DNA of 64,000 nt, taken from NCBI GenBank assembly GCA_019155185.1, contig CM032794.1:16610946-16674945 (forward strand), in the 5' to 3' direction. The stretch is from Beaufortia kweichowensis. Its lineage: Eukaryota > Chordata > Actinopteri > Cypriniformes > Gastromyzontidae. The notes below the pieces were generated by a model that saw only the letters and a program-made list of their open reading frames with translations, made no database searches and was not told the DNA's origin. Made by a program: the position numbers and the translations under genes. Positions 62,361-64,000 of this stretch are shown in pieces. Each line of letters opens with the position of its first letter. The stretch's first letter is position 1.

Positions 62361-63081
62361 TAGGGATGTCCTGATCCGATCACGTGATCGGAAATCGGGC
62401 CCGATCACGTGGTTTCAGACTCGATCGGAATCGGACGTTACCTCCCGATCAGGACTCAGATATATATATTCTCATTATTTTTTTATAGGAAAGGACGCTA
62501 GAGCCGGGATTCGAACTCACGTCGCCGAAGCGCAGTTGCGCTGTATATGTGTGGAGCGCTGTCCACTCAGCCACAGGCTCCGACATATTCTCATTATTTT
62601 AACACATCTATAGTTATGCGGTGGCACAGAATTAGACCTCTTGACTCCACACAGCGCAGTAAGAGTTAGGAGTGCAGTTCCTAAAAGCACATTACTGGCT
62701 TTGCTAACACTGTGGCACTTTTATTTTTTTATTTGTTTACATGCCTGCCGGGTATTTTAAGTTGAGGTGCTATTTGTTTTTATATTAGACTTTTTTTTTA
62801 TATTTACTGTTGCACTAAAGTCCAAAAGTGAAGAATTGATGTTATTTATTACTTGATTGTTCAAGCTACCTCACAGAAGTGCTCTGTTTGTTAACAGAGT
62901 TGTTGAATGTTAAAATAAGGTGAATTAAATAAAAAATAAGGAACATCCTGGATCTGTTTCTTCACTCTTCTTTATTCTTTTTTTATGTATTATAGAAGTA
63001 TCGGATCGGGACTTGGTATCGGCAGATACTCAAAATCAAATGACTCGGACTCGGCAAAAAAACCTGATCGGGACATCCCTA
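62361..63081. mobile_element. hAT-type non-autonomous element, 721 bp
   Basis: The termini TAGGGATGTCCTGATCCGAT and CCTGATCGGGACATCCCTA are inverted repeats. The 8-base duplication CCATTTAT is exact on both sides (62353-62360 and 63082-63089). Subterminal GATCGG/CGATCA repeats are typical of hAT transposase binding regions. No transposase frame is left. Confidence 0.9.
62482..62584 (-). mobile_element. tRNA-derived SINE nested in the hAT element
   Basis: On minus it begins GTCGGAGCCTGTGGCTGAGT, with an A-box-like TGGCTGAGTGG, and has GAGTTCGAATCCC as B-box. It is about 103 bases and ends in a short A-rich tail. It is flanked by an exact 16-base duplication ATATTCTCATTATTTT (62466-62481 and 62585-62600), the mark of LINE-driven retroposition. 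The T-arm does not pair well, so I regard it as a SINE, not a working tRNA. Confidence 0.75.
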
Positions 63082-64000
63082 CCATTTATGCCAGAAATTT
63101 TTTTTTAAGAGCAGTTTGTAATTTATTTACACTTTTCACACTTGTAATACATCAAAGAACAAAGAAACATATTTTTAAGCTCTTTTAAAAACTAAAGTCT
63201 TGCCAAACTTCACTTGTCTGATTACTCATTCTTTTTAGTATTTGGCACTGTTCCTTATTTGATTGGGATGATGGGATGGAACATATATACGCTCATATGA
63301 AGTGAACATGCACTAACTCTTCAGCAGCTGTATCTCACACAACTCACACAACTTTTATTATACACACACATTCCTTGGCACAGCAATGGCGTATACATAA
63401 CATAACACCACCAGTCACTCTGACTGGCCACCAAACACGTGTCACTATGGCATACACCCCAACCACGAAGACTAAAAAAACACCCCATACTAGTTCCTGC
63501 CGTTCCTGTTACTACTGTTATACCTCCCTTGTCATGGCTAAAAAATATAAGCTGGAACCAAGGGATCAAAACTGGAAGAGAAAGAGGTGTGTGGGTGGAC
63601 AGAATATATAAGAATAGAGCCAATAAGGGGATCTTGTTCTCCCTCAGACACACTGTGATTTGTGCCAGGTTGGGTTTTCATCCATCTGTCAAATGCACAC
63701 ACATTTGCATGTACAGTATTTCAGTCTCTAATAAAGAAAAAGGGGTAATGACTTATAATGAGAGAGTGAGTTTGGAGTTGGTGGCAGCATGTTAATTTAC
63801 ATTTAAAATGTAAATGTCTAAAATTAGTTTTGTAGACAAAAATATAATTGTGCTTCATGAAATTTTCATGATGTTTTAAATGACTTAATATTGGTGAAAA
63901 GGAGTCCATAACAGCCCAGCATAGATGGGAACTCTTAAACGGTACTGTTTAAAAAACTCTGTGAAGGGCAAAGAGAACATTTTTGCAAGTTCTCTGTACA

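Larger units (their letters stand above)
57284..64000 (+). other. dysf: dysf intron after exon 40a, continuing past the window
   Basis: No further dysferlin exon was found to the right edge: the expected EEEFIDWW-type codons do not appear on plus. It contains a fold-back MITE (59391-59684) and a hAT element with a nested SINE (62361-63081). Otherwise AT-rich, with nothing recognised. Confidence 0.7.

Noticed and set aside
1..64000. CRISPR arrays, riboswitches, ribosome binding sites, operons
   Set aside because: The window is vertebrate nuclear DNA; the only regular arrays are microsatellites and the DIRS 122-bp repeat.

Overview
The window is nuclear DNA of a teleost fish, most likely a cyprinid. 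The grounds are small exons in AT-rich introns, a dense load of fish transposons (hAT, Tc1/IS630, DIRS, L2-type LINE, many MITEs including the family whose ends read like TTAAAGG..GTTCACCC that is abundant in cyprinids), and a multi-exon RING/B-box/B30.2 TRIM gene of the fish type. No bacterial, phage, CRISPR or operon-like structure is present.

Layout. 1-10,173: no recognisable gene; simple repeats, a CpG-rich imperfect hairpin (1766-1878) and MITE-like sequence. 10,174-12,893 (minus): a seven-exon TRIM gene, every junction in frame, with one unusual extra exon between coiled coil and B30.2. 12,894-16,200: a perfect 50-base palindrome, a tRNA-derived SINE scrap and a broken IS630/Tc1-type transposon. 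16,258-20,325 (minus): a decayed DIRS-type tyrosine-recombinase retrotransposon with inverted ends, a 122-bp tandem array made of small hairpins, and a reverse transcriptase that has lost its core.

21,068 to beyond the right edge (plus): the dysferlin gene (dysf), the membrane-repair ferlin of muscle. I could place exons 1-40 and, in the next intron, an orthologue of mammalian alternative exon 40a. Together they give about 1,488 codons covering C2A, C2B/FerI, C2C, the FerA/FerB region, DysF, C2D and C2E. My count of fish exons matches human DYSF numbering as I recall it. C2F, C2G and the C-terminal membrane anchor lie beyond position 64,000.

The most interesting content is dysferlin's alternative-exon system, apparently conserved from fish to mammals: a second first exon inside intron 1 (the v1 form, 23,202-23,295) that changes the calcium-binding half of C2A, a phase-neutral exon 17, and exon 40a, the exon reported in mammals to carry the calpain site that releases the mini-dysferlin fragment. 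A second point is a one-base deficit in a C-run in exon 29, which breaks an otherwise intact reading frame; either the assembly is wrong there or this is a null allele.

The introns hold two hAT-type elements with exact 8-bp target duplications (one carrying a nested tRNA-like SINE with its own 16-bp duplication), three fold-back MITEs, and an unidentified antisense ORF with a nearby polyadenylation signal. I did not find a clearly novel biological system.
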